This document shows, piece by piece, positions 9,145 to 19,647 of a stretch of DNA of 64,000 nt. The DNA lies in the NCBI RefSeq assembly GCF_900141855.1, contig NZ_FQYU01000002.1:744001-808000 (forward strand), read 5' to 3'. The translations under genes were made by a program, and so were the position numbers. The stretch is from Pseudozobellia thermophila. GTDB taxonomy: Bacteria; Bacteroidota; Bacteroidia; Flavobacteriales; Flavobacteriaceae. Under the pieces are notes generated by a model. That model saw only the letters and a list, made by a program, of their open reading frames with translations. It was not told the DNA's origin and made no database searches. Within the stretch, counting starts at the first letter, position 1. Every line of letters starts with the position of its first letter.

Positions 9145-11154
9145 CTATTCACCCTCCCCTTTGGTGATGTGAATGGCAAATCCGTTGTTTTTATCTATTT
9201 GCAACGTCATCAAACTGTTACTGGTCAAATCTTTCTCTTCGATTCTAACATGGGTACGGGTCGGCACCGATATATCGTCGGTGTACAGCCTTGCCCTATA
9301 GGGGATATCCCCTTCCAAAAAGTCAAAATCAAGTTCGACCGTTCTGGCCTGATCTCCATTAATTCCACCTATAAACCACTCACTCCCCTTACGGCGGGCA
9401 ATGACTCCTATTTTTCCGATTTCGGCCTGTAAGACCTTGGTTTCGTCCCAAGTGGTGGGCACGGCATCAAAAAACTCCAGTTCCGGTTCGTTCCCGATAT
9501 GTTTCGTGTCTCCCCAGAGGCCATCCAATTTCTCCGGGGAAGCGGGAGGTTTGTCGTACCAATACAAAAATTGCAATGGGCTAAAAAGGCAAACGGTCTT
9601 GGCCAACTGTGAGGCATGGGATCCCATTTCATTTATCCTCTTGTTGTAATAACAGACCGTATTGTCTGCCGCACCTGCCAGCATCCTGGTAAACATGCTT
9701 ACCAAGGTATGCGCATTGGGCACGGTCTCCTCATCGCCACGAATACCTTCTTGGGTCAACAAATTCGGGTATGTCCTCGAAAACCCGGTAGGCCTGTACT
9801 CATCGTGAACATCGAGAACCATGCCGTAGGATGCCGCTTTCTTAACCGCTTCATGTAACCAAGCCGTGGCCTCTTGGTCGCCAACCCTTACGAAACCGTA
9901 TTTAATACCGGCAACGCCCCACTCTTTGAACAAGGGCAATATTTCGTCAAGCTGTTTTTCCAAAGCCCGGCGGTTAACGTATAAAATGACACCGACTCCC
10001 TTTTTCTTGGCATAATTGCATATGGCCTCTATATCAAAAGGCCCTTTGGAGCGTTTCGGGTCTAGGGTCACCGTGGTCGCATCGGATGCATCGTCCATTT
10101 CGTTACCGTACCAACCGGCATCGAACAGCACATACTGCATGTTGTGGTCGGCTACAAAATCGATGGCCGCAAAACCACCTTCTGTCGTCAACGTAGTCTC
10201 TCGAAGTGCCTTGCCCGGCCTTATCCAAGACGTATCCTCAATTTCGGAAGGATCGTTCAGGTTTTGGATGATATAGTTGTTCTCCAAGAGTTCGCCTTCG
10301 TCCTTTCCCATCATAACTACCCGCCATGGCGACTGAAATGGCAACTTCTTGTACACTTTGGGCCCTTGTTCTTCCTTGGTCGAAATAAGTGCCCCCGTAA
10401 CGGTATCCTGTTTTTGTTCGCCCATCCTTCCATCAAGCGATGAAAGGATGCTGTATTTGGATTCGGTGCCCCTGTCAAAACTTAACCTGGCATAATCTAC
10501 CAACCTGGCTTCGGCAAGGGCAATCTTTAAACTATCATTTATTTCAACAAGCAAGGGACGCTCACAGCCCTTTTCCAACCGGGACAGGGGAATTTTTCTA
10601 TACTCTCCTTGTGCCGTTAAGACCCCTGCTTCCCGTTTTGGCGTGGACCAAACATCGTGATCGGCCTTAAAATTATAATGGATTTTTTCATCCAGACCCA
10701 TTTCCAAAACCCCTGCTTGTTCCGGTATTTCATAAGCGATCGCAATCCCTTCATCGTAAGCCCTGCATATCAAGTTGACCTTGGCACCACCTTGGTCCAA
10801 AAAAACCTTTAACTGATTATAATTATTGACGATGGTACTTTTTTCAAGAAAGTCGGAATTCCATGTACTTGATTCCGAAGTATATTCCGTATCCAGTACG
10901 GAAACGGTACCGTTAAAATCCAACCGGTCAGCGCTAATTTCAAGGGTCGACGGCAATAAAATTTGGGTTTCCTTATCGAAGACCGTGAACCGAATTTGAT
11001 TGTCCGTCATCAGAAAGTTGATGCGCTTGGTTCCGTCAGGTGATGTTAGGCCAAGTTCCCTTACCTTATTACAGCCCAAAAGTGTTGTAACAAGTACAAA
11101 AAAAAGGGCAGTGCATTTAAAGAAACTCATTTGGGACCCGCTCATATCTTTCAT
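9145..11154 (-). CDS. GH97 alpha-glycosidase, SusB-like (inverting-type) lipoprotein
   Basis: A 669-residue lipoprotein; starts at 11154 or 11130 are both possible, the latter giving the compact signal ending TTLLGC. The N-terminal ~270 residues are the GH97 beta-sandwich, starting with LTSPDGTKRINF. The (beta/alpha)8 barrel follows, with PWRVVMMG, IEDTSWIRPGK, VDVHDEYRPTG-like LDVHDEYRPTGFSRTYPN, and TQEGIRGDEE. At the position where retaining GH97 enzymes have a nucleophilic Asp (GxKxDF), this protein has GIKYGF. A Gly there, together with the HDE and GDEE segments, fits the inverting alpha-glucosidase branch typified by SusB. It is full length and lies 3 bases past the esterase stop, so it is co-translated in the locus 1 operon. 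Confidence 0.9.
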   Translation of the reverse strand: MKDMSGSQMSFFKCTALFFVLVTTLLGCNKVRELGLTSPDGTKRINFLMTDNQIRFTVFDKETQILLPSTLEISADRLDFNGTVSVLDTEYTSESSTWNSDFLEKSTIVNNYNQLKVFLDQGGAKVNLICRAYDEGIAIAYEIPEQAGVLEMGLDEKIHYNFKADHDVWSTPKREAGVLTAQGEYRKIPLSRLEKGCERPLLVEINDSLKIALAEARLVDYARLSFDRGTESKYSILSSLDGRMGEQKQDTVTGALISTKEEQGPKVYKKLPFQSPWRVVMMGKDEGELLENNYIIQNLNDPSEIEDTSWIRPGKALRETTLTTEGGFAAIDFVADHNMQYVLFDAGWYGNEMDDASDATTVTLDPKRSKGPFDIEAICNYAKKKGVGVILYVNRRALEKQLDEILPLFKEWGVAGIKYGFVRVGDQEATAWLHEAVKKAASYGMVLDVHDEYRPTGFSRTYPNLLTQEGIRGDEETVPNAHTLVSMFTRMLAGAADNTVCYYNKRINEMGSHASQLAKTVCLFSPLQFLYWYDKPPASPEKLDGLWGDTKHIGNEPELEFFDAVPTTWDETKVLQAEIGKIGVIARRKGSEWFIGGINGDQARTVELDFDFLEGDIPYRARLYTDDISVPTRTHVRIEEKDLTSNSLMTLQIDKNNGFAIHITKGEGE

Positions 11155-11157
11155 ATC

Positions 11158-12036
11158 TTAAAGTTTTTTAATGGTCGGTTTGCCTTTTATATACCCGAGG
11201 GATTCCAAGAAGACATCGGCTTCATATACCGTTTTTCTGTAATACGTTTCATCCTTTTTCGTCCTATTGAAAAAGCCATGGGGCTGGTCTTCATATAGAA
11301 ATAGGTCGCACCTACTACCTACAGCCTCCATTTTGGCCTTATATTTTTCCATAGTGGCCACCGGTATCAACCTGTCTTTGGTGCCCAGAAAAACAATCGT
11401 AGGCGGAACGCCCTTTTTCAGGTTGTGCATGGGTGAAAATTCTGGGTATCGCTCCCCTATTCTCTCGTACCCATAACCTTCCTTACCGTTATCGATCACG
11501 GGGTTAAAAAGCACTAGGGCATTCGGCTTGGGGCTTACGGACAAATCGTCACCAGTATCGTCCAAGCCATTCAGGGTGGCCGTTGCGGCTGCCAGGTGCC
11601 CTCCGGCAGAGCCCCCGGACGCTATTATTTTATCGGGGTCTATTTGAAATTTTTCGGCGTTGCCCCTTACAAACCGCATCGCTGATTTGGCATCACTGAC
11701 CGCTTCAAACGGAGTGGTACCATGCCTCGATTTTACGCGGTAATCGACCAAAATCCCTATCATGCCCCTTGAAGCGAAATATTTGGCCTGATCTTCAAAT
11801 TGCTTGGTAGTGCCCCCGTTCCAGCCTCCGCCAAAAAAGAAAACTATGGCAGGATAGGCCTTCTTTCGCTTGACCTTTTCGGGGTATACGAACTCCATGT
11901 TCAAGGTATCGCCCTGAACAACCTTATAAATGGCCTCGTGGGGCAAGGACACGGCCTGCTTGTGTTTTTTTTGCGCCAGGGCCATGGTTCCCACAGTCAA
12001 CATCAAGATGCCCCATACGTTCTTAAAATCTTTCAT
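11158..12036 (-). CDS. Secreted alpha/beta-hydrolase esterase (BD-FAE/acetylxylan-esterase-like)
   Basis: A 292-residue protein with a signal peptide (cleavage near TMALAQ). It shows the alpha/beta-hydrolase pattern: an oxyanion-hole segment FFFGGGWNGG (about residues 67-76), the nucleophile elbow GGSAGGH, an acid in LGTKDRLIP and a catalytic His in QPHGFFN. These features match small carbohydrate esterases that remove acetyl or feruloyl-type groups. In the lyase operon a deacetylase role is the simplest reading, though the acyl group is unknown. It overlaps neither neighbour but is spaced by only 3 bases from the GH97 gene. Confidence 0.85.
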   Translation of the reverse strand: MKDFKNVWGILMLTVGTMALAQKKHKQAVSLPHEAIYKVVQGDTLNMEFVYPEKVKRKKAYPAIVFFFGGGWNGGTTKQFEDQAKYFASRGMIGILVDYRVKSRHGTTPFEAVSDAKSAMRFVRGNAEKFQIDPDKIIASGGSAGGHLAAATATLNGLDDTGDDLSVSPKPNALVLFNPVIDNGKEGYGYERIGERYPEFSPMHNLKKGVPPTIVFLGTKDRLIPVATMEKYKAKMEAVGSRCDLFLYEDQPHGFFNRTKKDETYYRKTVYEADVFLESLGYIKGKPTIKKL

Positions 12037-12380
12037 TTCACCTTATTTTTCGATTCGAAATTTTCGCTAAATTTAACAGCTATTGGCTTAAATGTATACG
12101 CATCTGTCAAAAAAGTATCGCAAATACCCCATTCCATAGCATGGGTTTCCCCTATTTTCTTGTAGCCCGGTCATCAATCCCTATAAAAAGGATAGGCCTT
12201 ACTACCGCCTCCTTCAAGACGATTTGCGCTATCGCGCCCTCCCTTCGGCGGTGGTACGACCTAGCATCGAAAGGAGGCTGGCTTCGTACCGGGCCAGGAA
12301 ACCCTTTTTGGGGTCGGCCAAATTGCCCGAACGGTATAAGGAATGTTGTTCCGCCTCCCATATCAAAATTCCGCATTCAC
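12037..12380. other. 344-base gap between GH88 and esterase genes
   Basis: No coding frame with recognisable features was found. The left end (12040-12120) is AT-rich and lies just upstream of the esterase start, where a secondary promoter could sit, but I see no perfect TAnnTTTG box. The right part is GC-rich and featureless to the eye. The gap suggests GH88 may be in a separate transcript from the esterase-GH97-lyase group. Confidence 0.4.
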
Positions 12381-13574
12381 CTATTCGGAAGCCTCCTGTT
12401 TCTTTAGGCGCAGCAAGGCCTCCATATAATAATAGTCGGCATAGACAATGGGCATATCTATTTCGGAATTGTTCGGGTGATGGCCCGTTGAATGGAGCAA
12501 TAGCGCTTGGTTGGTATCGCCGCTCCAATAGGGTTCTTCCGATAATTTTTCAATCAAGTGCTTGGCGGCATCGACGTACTTTTGCGCCAAGTCCGGATCA
12601 TCGACCAAGCCGGACAGTTCCAACATGCCACAGGCGGCTATGGCCGCGGCCGATGCATCCTTGGGCGCATTCGGAATCTTGGGGTCGTCAAAATCCCAAT
12701 ACGGGATACCGTCTTCCGGCAAACGCTCCAAAAAGTGATCGGTAAGCCGGATCGAGGTCTTTAAAAAATCCTTGTTGCCCGTTTCCCTATAGGCGATGGC
12801 GAAACCGTATATGCCCCAGGTCTGCCCCCTGGCCCACATCGAATCGTCGGCATAGCCCTGATGGGTCGCACCCTTTAAAAACTTGCCCGTATCGCTGTCG
12901 AAGGAGCCCAAGTGGAACATGGAGGCATCGTCTCGAACGAGATAGTCCATGGTAATGCGGGCATGGCTTTCCGATAGGTCGTACAGATGTTTGTCGCCCC
13001 CGTTCTTGGCCGCCCAAAAAAGCAATTCGAGGTTCATCATATTATCGACTATGGTATTGTGTTGGTATTCCTCCACCTTAACGGGCCACGACAGGATGCT
13101 ACCCACATTGGGGTTGTACAGGGTGGCCAAGGTATCGGCCGCGGCCAACAACACCTCTTTATAGGCCTCGTTGCCCGTTAACCGGTATCCGTTACCGTAA
13201 CTACAGTACAGCATAAAACCGATATCGTGGTTTTCGGCGGGACTATAGGCGATTTGCCTTAAGGCTTCCGTAGATTTCATGGCGCTATTTTTTAAATCGG
13301 CATCTTTGGAGTGTTCATAGGCATACCAAAGGATTCCCGGCCAAAATCCGCTGCACCAGTCCCGGGCCCCTACGGTTTCCCATTGGGTCTGCCCTTGCGG
13401 AATGTTTCTAGGAAATCGATCGGCGCCCGGAACCGTTTCCTGGGCCTTTTTAATTTTTTCAACGCTTTGGCCGAGTACCTTGTCTACTGAAAATTCGGTA
13501 AGCTCTTCTTTCTTGGATGCACATGAAAACAGTAAAAACGAAACAACTAAAATAAAGGGAAGCTTTATGCTCAT
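12381..13574 (-). CDS. GH88 unsaturated glucuronyl hydrolase, lipoprotein
   Basis: A 397-residue lipoprotein (signal FLLFSC-ASKK). It has the (alpha/alpha)6 barrel motifs of GH88: GARDWCSGFWPGILWYA (about residues 69-85), HDIGFMLYCSYGNGYRLTG with Asp about 117, and NTIVDNMMNLELLFWAA with Asp about 177. The two Asp are 60 residues apart, close to the spacing of the catalytic pair in known unsaturated glucuronyl hydrolases. The enzyme hydrates the double bond of the 4,5-unsaturated uronic acid left by a lyase, releasing it. It is the first gene of the minus-strand run, divergent from susC1, and pairs logically with the heparinase II/III-like lyase. Confidence 0.92.
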   Translation of the reverse strand: MSIKLPFILVVSFLLFSCASKKEELTEFSVDKVLGQSVEKIKKAQETVPGADRFPRNIPQGQTQWETVGARDWCSGFWPGILWYAYEHSKDADLKNSAMKSTEALRQIAYSPAENHDIGFMLYCSYGNGYRLTGNEAYKEVLLAAADTLATLYNPNVGSILSWPVKVEEYQHNTIVDNMMNLELLFWAAKNGGDKHLYDLSESHARITMDYLVRDDASMFHLGSFDSDTGKFLKGATHQGYADDSMWARGQTWGIYGFAIAYRETGNKDFLKTSIRLTDHFLERLPEDGIPYWDFDDPKIPNAPKDASAAAIAACGMLELSGLVDDPDLAQKYVDAAKHLIEKLSEEPYWSGDTNQALLLHSTGHHPNNSEIDMPIVYADYYYMEALLRLKKQEASE

Positions 13575-14280
13575 CTGATTTTTTTTGCGACCCGCTCTGG
13601 ATCATTAAAAGTGAAAACTAATTGTACGGCGAACGAAATAGACCCGTAAACTGGTGGAATCCCTCTTAGGGGTTCCCATCTAAATTTCGTTCCCTGCAAT
13701 TTTACCCATAAAGCGGGGAAAGCCCCATAAATTATGATTCATAAGCTATAAAATAATGGCCTTTTAAGAGAATAGTGGGGCACTTTAGGCCTAGTTCAGG
13801 GGAAGCGAAATCAATGAAAGCCCTTTTTTACGCCTCCCCTTTTCCAGGAAGCCAAGACCTTTGAACCCCTTATAAATTACCGCCCCTTTTTGATCTCCGA
13901 CCGATTGTTGGCACGGAACGGTCCATTCGATCATTGTACCATATACCCGTCAACCCGCAGCAAGCCCGTATTTATGGCATTTTCAGGCTTATAAAAGACC
14001 GATTAGTGCCCTCTCCTTCGACCGGCCTACCCATAAATCGGTTTTAGCCCTTGTTATTTTCGGTGGACCGGACCGGGTTTGAACACCCTCTTTTTTACCA
14101 ATATCCCAATTACCGGCCCTTCGAACTGATAATGAACAATAATTTATACCCTATGGATTATAATTTATCGATACTGCCTCTAATTCTATTTAACATTGGC
14201 TTAACAATTTTTACCGAATCCATATGCATCGCTATGGATTGAAAAATTCAATTCAACGAAAACTTTTAAATAACACTTTT
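13575..14280. promoter_or_regulatory. 706-base divergent control region between GH88 and susC1
   Basis: This gap must hold the promoters for the minus-strand GH88 run and for susC1/susD1. It contains a short hairpin GGGGAAAGCCCC (13715-13726) and a palindrome TTATGATTCATAA (13732-13744). The half nearer susC1 is strongly AT-rich. A near match to the -7 box, TAACATTG, lies in the last 100 bases; no perfect one was seen. The hybrid two-component regulator nearby is the obvious candidate to bind here, but I cannot point to its site. Confidence 0.5.
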
Positions 14281-17200
14281 ATGACCAATTTAAAAACATT
14301 TCGAGCCCAGCTTAAGTGTATTGCCGGTCTATTGGGAATCCTAGGGTTTCTGACAAGCGGTTTAGACACTAAATTGTACGCCTTTGCGGGTGGTGATTAT
14401 CCCGGCGAACCGCCTACCGATGCCAGGGCCGTACAAGACCTTACCATCACCGGTACCGTCACGGCTGCCGAGGACGGTATGCCCATCCCGGGGGCCAATG
14501 TTATCGTAAAAGGTACCACTACCGGTACCACCACCGATTTTGACGGTAATTATACCATTGAGGTCCCTTCATCGAGCAGTGTACTCGTTTTCTCCTCCAT
14601 CGGGTTTGCCACAAAGGAGATTACCGTTGGTGGCAACACAACGATCAATGTTATCATGGATACCGACGTGGCCACCCTTGAAGAGGTAGTCGTGGTCGGT
14701 TTCGGAACCCAGAAAAAGGCGACGCTTACGGGTTCGGTCACCCAAGTAAAGGGAGAGGATATTATGAAGGGCAAAGGCACCTCCAATGCCGCATTGGCCT
14801 TGCAGGGCGAAGTACCCGGGGTAGTAGTAACCCGTACCTCTTCCCGGCCCGGTAACGAGGGTACCGACATTAAAATTCGTGGCGATATCTCGGTAAACAA
14901 TATTGGTCCGCTCATTTTATTGGACGGTCTTGAAATTCCCGAATGGCAGCTGGCCACCCTGAACGCCAACGATATAGAATCCTATTCCGTATTAAAGGAC
15001 GGTGCGGCTGCGATCTATGGTACGAAGGCGGCCGGGGGTGTTATTTTGGTTACGACCAAAAAAGGCAAGCAAGGGAAAATGCAGGTGAATTACAAAGGGG
15101 AGACCCAAATGAACATCCCCCACGACTTCCCGGTTGCCAACTTACAGGAATGGGCCCAAATGTGGCTACGGGCCGGCGACAACGACGGTATCAGCTACGT
15201 AGATGCGGACGGCGTTACCCAACAGGCCGCTTCGAACTACCGCTTTTTCACTAGGGATGAATTGGTATCTATCATCGATGGTACCCTCCCCATGGCCCCC
15301 GATTCGTATTTCTGGCTTGGCAAGGAACACAGGTTCGACGATGTCAACCAGTTCGATGCGGTTTACGGTTCCACCCTATCGCAACGTCACGACCTTTCGG
15401 TTTCCGGCGGTAGTGAAAATGCCACTTATAGAAGTTCCATTGGTTATGCCAACGAACGTTCACCGATTGCCTTTGTGTACGATGGGGCCAAAAAATACAA
15501 CTTTAGGACCAACCTGACCTACCGCATGAGCGACATGGTAAAAACCGAACTAACGGTTTCATACGACAACCGATTGGTAGATGAACCGACCCAAGGGGTG
15601 GGCCACGGGGTGCAAGACATGTACCTCTTCCCCCTGTACAACCCACAGGGGCAGTACTACGACATCTTCGGTGCCAACAACCTGCTGGCCAAACTGGACG
15701 AAGGCGGACGCACCAAGACCCAGGAGGAGATCTTTCGACTTGGGGGGGTAATTACATTGGACCTCGATAAGTATATAAAAGGCCTGTCCTTTAAATACAA
15801 CGGTAACTTCAGTTCGCGCAACGGACTAAGGACGGAAAGAACCACATCGGTTACCATGTACGACTGGGACGGCAACATCAGCTATACCCCGACTACGCTG
15901 TTAACCTCGGGCGTAAAACTCTACGAAACCGATGTCATGTTCCAAAACCACGTGTTGCAAGCCAATTACCAACGTTCGTTCGGCAAACACAACCTAGGCC
16001 TTTTGGCCGGACTCACCGCCGAAGAGGAGCAGACCAACAAATATTACCAATCGCGAACCAACATGGCCTCGGACGAATTGGACGACATCAATACCGGTGA
16101 TGTGACCACCCAGATTAACGGGGGATCCCATAAAAATTCCAATGGAAATTGGTTTTACTCAGGGAGCAGTGCCGTAGGTCTCGTGTCCTACATTGGCAAG
16201 CTGAATTACGACTATGACGGAATCTACCTATTGGAGGCCTTGGGCCGAAGGGACGGATCTTCGCGGCTTCACCCCGATTACCGATGGAAAAATTTCTTCA
16301 GTGCCTCGGCAGGTATTCGTTTATCGGAAATGGAGTTTATGAAGGATGGCTTTTTCGACAATCTAAAACTAAGGGCTTCCTACGGTGAAACAGGCTCCGT
16401 AACCGGTATCGGTGCCTACGACTACATTTCGAACATATCCGTAGGTACCACCATTTTCGGGGCTACCCCTGCCTTGGCCAACACGGCCTACATAGCCTCG
16501 CTTACCTCGACCGAAAGGACATGGGAACGCGTGGCCACGACCAACTTCGGTATCGATTACGCCATGCTCAACAACCGTTTGAGCGGTAGTGCGGAATACT
16601 TTATCAGGGAGAACAACGATATGCTTATCCCTATTACCTACCCCCAAGTACTGGGAGCTTCGGCCCCAAAGACCAATAGTGGCGACTTTAAGACCAACGG
16701 TTGGGAGGTTTCTTTGAACTGGAGGGACCAAGTTGGGGAACTCAACTACAATTTTGGAGTAATGGTCTGGGACAGCGAAAGCGAGGTGACCCGAATGGAA
16801 GGGGCCACGGCCATAGCACTGGGCGTAAACGACCCCATAGAAGGCAAGCCCCTGAACGCCATCTACACCTACAAGACCGATGGCTATCTACAAACCGAGG
16901 AAGAGGTGCTCGCCTACTACAACCAATACGGTTTTGTCGATCCATCGAACCAACTTGAAATGAAGCCCGGTACGGTCTTGCCCAACTATAGGAGTGCCGA
17001 CCGCTTGGTTCCCGGTACGGTAAACCGCATCGATGTAAGCGGGGACGGACTCATCAATGAAGACGACCTGGTATATTTTGGCGATGCCAATCCCCATATG
17101 AGTTATGGCATCAACCTCGGCCTCGAATACAAAGGCTTTGATTTCAGTGCCTTCTTTCAAGGCGTTGGAAAGCAGAACATTGTTCGCGAAGGGGCCCTGG

Positions 17201-17586
17201 CCTACCCGTTCAGAAGTTGGTGGACCAACCAAAACCCGTCCTTCCTTGGCAAAACATGGACGGAGGATACCCCCAATGCAGCGTATCCTGCCAGTTTTTA
17301 CAACGGCCAAAGAAAAAACTGGAACTACGGCCATATCAACGACATCAACGTTATTAAGGCCTCCTACCTACGCGCCAAGGTACTGACCTTGGGCTACTCA
17401 TTGCCCCAGGATGTCCTGGCCCAATCAGGACTCGAAAGGGTGCGCCTATCGGTTACCGGAAACGACCTCTTCGTAATCTCGAACGTTAAGGATGGCATGG
17501 ACCCCGAAATGGGCAGTAGTGCCAACCAGGGCAATACCGTACCCTACACCTCTACCGTGTTATTGGGTATCGAAGTAACTTTTTAA
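14281..17586 (+). CDS. SusC-like TonB-dependent outer-membrane transporter, locus 1
   Basis: I place the start at the ATG at 14281 (MTNLKTFRAQ, then a hydrophobic signal stretch); an in-frame ATG at 14224 adds 19 residues. The 1101-residue product has a carboxypeptidase-D-like regulatory domain (ITGTVTAAEDGMPIPGANV), the TonB box/linker EEVVVVGFGTQKKATLTGSV, a plug domain with IRGDISVNNIGPLILLDG, and a beta-barrel ending in LLGIEVTF with the terminal aromatic typical of outer-membrane proteins. SusC proteins import oligosaccharides captured by their SusD partner, powered by TonB. Here it should import the products of the lyase operon. Confidence 0.95.
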   Translation: MTNLKTFRAQLKCIAGLLGILGFLTSGLDTKLYAFAGGDYPGEPPTDARAVQDLTITGTVTAAEDGMPIPGANVIVKGTTTGTTTDFDGNYTIEVPSSSSVLVFSSIGFATKEITVGGNTTINVIMDTDVATLEEVVVVGFGTQKKATLTGSVTQVKGEDIMKGKGTSNAALALQGEVPGVVVTRTSSRPGNEGTDIKIRGDISVNNIGPLILLDGLEIPEWQLATLNANDIESYSVLKDGAAAIYGTKAAGGVILVTTKKGKQGKMQVNYKGETQMNIPHDFPVANLQEWAQMWLRAGDNDGISYVDADGVTQQAASNYRFFTRDELVSIIDGTLPMAPDSYFWLGKEHRFDDVNQFDAVYGSTLSQRHDLSVSGGSENATYRSSIGYANERSPIAFVYDGAKKYNFRTNLTYRMSDMVKTELTVSYDNRLVDEPTQGVGHGVQDMYLFPLYNPQGQYYDIFGANNLLAKLDEGGRTKTQEEIFRLGGVITLDLDKYIKGLSFKYNGNFSSRNGLRTERTTSVTMYDWDGNISYTPTTLLTSGVKLYETDVMFQNHVLQANYQRSFGKHNLGLLAGLTAEEEQTNKYYQSRTNMASDELDDINTGDVTTQINGGSHKNSNGNWFYSGSSAVGLVSYIGKLNYDYDGIYLLEALGRRDGSSRLHPDYRWKNFFSASAGIRLSEMEFMKDGFFDNLKLRASYGETGSVTGIGAYDYISNISVGTTIFGATPALANTAYIASLTSTERTWERVATTNFGIDYAMLNNRLSGSAEYFIRENNDMLIPITYPQVLGASAPKTNSGDFKTNGWEVSLNWRDQVGELNYNFGVMVWDSESEVTRMEGATAIALGVNDPIEGKPLNAIYTYKTDGYLQTEEEVLAYYNQYGFVDPSNQLEMKPGTVLPNYRSADRLVPGTVNRIDVSGDGLINEDDLVYFGDANPHMSYGINLGLEYKGFDFSAFFQGVGKQNIVREGALAYPFRSWWTNQNPSFLGKTWTEDTPNAAYPASFYNGQRKNWNYGHINDINVIKASYLRAKVLTLGYSLPQDVLAQSGLERVRLSVTGNDLFVISNVKDGMDPEMGSSANQGNTVPYTSTVLLGIEVTF

Positions 17587-17607
17587 CAGTAACTAAACAA
17601 CGACAAA

Positions 17608-19509
17608 ATGAAAAATATTAAATTGAATTCAAGAACGACATACCTCGCCATGCTGCTCTCTGCGGTATTTTTGGGAGGATGTGAAGATTATTTGGAACAG
17701 CTTCCGCAAGACTCGCTCAGCGAAGCGGTCTACTTTGAAACCCCCGAGCAATTTACCAATGCCGCCAACCACTTCTATACCCGTTTGGGGTTCGATTACG
17801 GGGATGAATCCTCCGACCTGTCGGGAAACATTTCCGGTGATCCCCTGTATGGACAGGGAAATACCATTACCCCGACAACCGACGATATTTGGGAAGACAA
17901 CTATTCGTACCTACGGGCACCCAACCAACTTATCGAAAAAGCGGCCGCCTATACCGGCGACCCTTCTGAAATTGCCGAACCTGTCGCAACCGCTTACTTC
18001 TTCAGGGCCTGGCATCATTTTGCCTTACTCAAGCGTTTTGGGGGGGTACCTTTGGCCACGCAAGCCTTTAGTCTCGACTCGGAAGAGGAAATCATGAAAT
18101 TCTACGGTCCGAGAAACAGCCGCTACGAGGTAATCGACCAAATTATAAAAGACCTCGATATGGCCATCGCCGACCTTCCTTCCCAAAACGAACTGGGCGA
18201 CGACAAGCAAGGCAAAGTAACCCTTGAAGCGGCCAAATCGTTCAAGGCGCGCGTATTGTTATACGAGGCCACCTGGGAAAAGTACGTAGGTACGGCAACG
18301 GACGGCGATGGCACCAATTCTGGCGCCGGATCCAACAAACCCAGCGGCTATCCCAGCGTAACCGAAATGCTCGCCGAGGCCAAAAAGTCGGCCAAGGAGG
18401 TTATGGACAGCGGGGCATTCGAATTATGGGACCATCGCGACGCCATAGGCGAAGAACACCTGTTTTACCTCTTTAACCTGGAGGACGCCGCTTCCAACCC
18501 GGCAGGACTCACCAAAGCCGATAACAAGGAGTTTATCTTTCAAACGGTATATGATTTTACCCTGCGAAAGATCAACCAAAACCTTACCCACGCCAAACCT
18601 GTTTGCCCTTCCCGGAAATTGATGGACATGTACCTGTGCAGCGATGGTCTGCCCGTACAACATTCCAAGGTTTTTAAGGGGTACGACACCATGACCTCGG
18701 AGTTCGAAAACAGGGACTACCGTTTAAAAAGTTTTGTAAACATACCTTTGAAGCAGTACTGGGGCTGGGGCTCCAACACCAATGGCGGTGGTGCACAATA
18801 CGGTGTGGCCTTTGAGGATAGTGGTATTGACTATGACTACCGATACGTTCCACAATTGACATCGCCTGGCGGAGCCAGAAATGTAGGGTACCAAGGACGA
18901 AAGTTCACTACCGAGCACAAACTGCGCGAAACAAGGGAAGAATCGTACAACTACCCACAAATTCGACTGGCCGAGGTATTGCTGATCTACGCCGAGGCCA
19001 CTTGCGAACTGAACGACGGCGCCATTTCCGACAGCGACCTCGACATATCGATCAATAAAATCAGGGAGCGTTCGGGCGTTGCCCCGTTGACGAACGCCTT
19101 GATCGCCCCCTATCCCGATTTGAACATGCTGGGCGAAATACGCAGGGAACGTGCCATAGAGTTGAACGGTGAAAATTTCAGGTTTGACGATTTGAAACGT
19201 TGGAACATTGCCATAGAGACCCTTAACAAAGATGTATGCCTGACCTATATCGAAGGGACGGAATACGAGACGGCGGAAAACCCAAAAGATCCAGGAAACC
19301 CGATATATGTGGCCGATGCCTTCCCTTATGGACTGACCCAAACAGAAAAAAGCACGTCTACCTATTCGGGCATTGCAACGACCAAAGCAGGGGCCTTAAT
19401 TTTAGACCCTTCGGGCAATCGCAACTGGACCATCAAAAATTATGTCGACCCCATACCGACCAACCAAATAGAACTCAACCCGGCCTTGGTTCAAAATCCG
19501 GGATGGTAA
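17608..19509 (+). CDS. SusD-like glycan-binding lipoprotein, locus 1
   Basis: A 633-residue surface lipoprotein (signal ending FLGGC-EDYLEQLP). The pattern of SusD/RagB proteins is clear: an N-terminal TPR-like helical region (DDIWEDNYSYLRAPNQLIEKA, AYFFRAWHHFALLKRFGGVPL), and the C-terminal signature PQIRLAEVLLIYAEATCELND with EIRRERAIELNGENFRFDDLKRW. It caps the SusC barrel and binds the polysaccharide or its oligomers. It starts 21 bases after susC1, so the two are one transcript, closed by the terminator at 19571-19605. Confidence 0.95.
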   Translation: MKNIKLNSRTTYLAMLLSAVFLGGCEDYLEQLPQDSLSEAVYFETPEQFTNAANHFYTRLGFDYGDESSDLSGNISGDPLYGQGNTITPTTDDIWEDNYSYLRAPNQLIEKAAAYTGDPSEIAEPVATAYFFRAWHHFALLKRFGGVPLATQAFSLDSEEEIMKFYGPRNSRYEVIDQIIKDLDMAIADLPSQNELGDDKQGKVTLEAAKSFKARVLLYEATWEKYVGTATDGDGTNSGAGSNKPSGYPSVTEMLAEAKKSAKEVMDSGAFELWDHRDAIGEEHLFYLFNLEDAASNPAGLTKADNKEFIFQTVYDFTLRKINQNLTHAKPVCPSRKLMDMYLCSDGLPVQHSKVFKGYDTMTSEFENRDYRLKSFVNIPLKQYWGWGSNTNGGGAQYGVAFEDSGIDYDYRYVPQLTSPGGARNVGYQGRKFTTEHKLRETREESYNYPQIRLAEVLLIYAEATCELNDGAISDSDLDISINKIRERSGVAPLTNALIAPYPDLNMLGEIRRERAIELNGENFRFDDLKRWNIAIETLNKDVCLTYIEGTEYETAENPKDPGNPIYVADAFPYGLTQTEKSTSTYSGIATTKAGALILDPSGNRNWTIKNYVDPIPTNQIELNPALVQNPGW

Positions 19510-19570
19510 AAAGATGTTCTTCCTATTGGCAAGGAAGGATTGTTTTAGCAGTTAGTTTGTTTAGTTGAGA

Positions 19571-19605
19571 GACGGCTGTACCTGTGGTACAGCTGTCTTT
19601 TTTTT
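19571..19605 (+). terminator. Rho-independent terminator after susD1
   Basis: A 12-bp stem (GACGGCTGTACC with GGTACAGCTGTC, one G-T pair) and a 3-base loop TGT are followed at once by eight T residues. This is a textbook intrinsic terminator for the susC1-susD1 transcript, lying between the convergent susD1 and regulator genes. Confidence 0.92.
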
Positions 19606-19647
19606 AGATGCCCCTCGGTAGCACGATCCCGGCAATCATACCTTTTG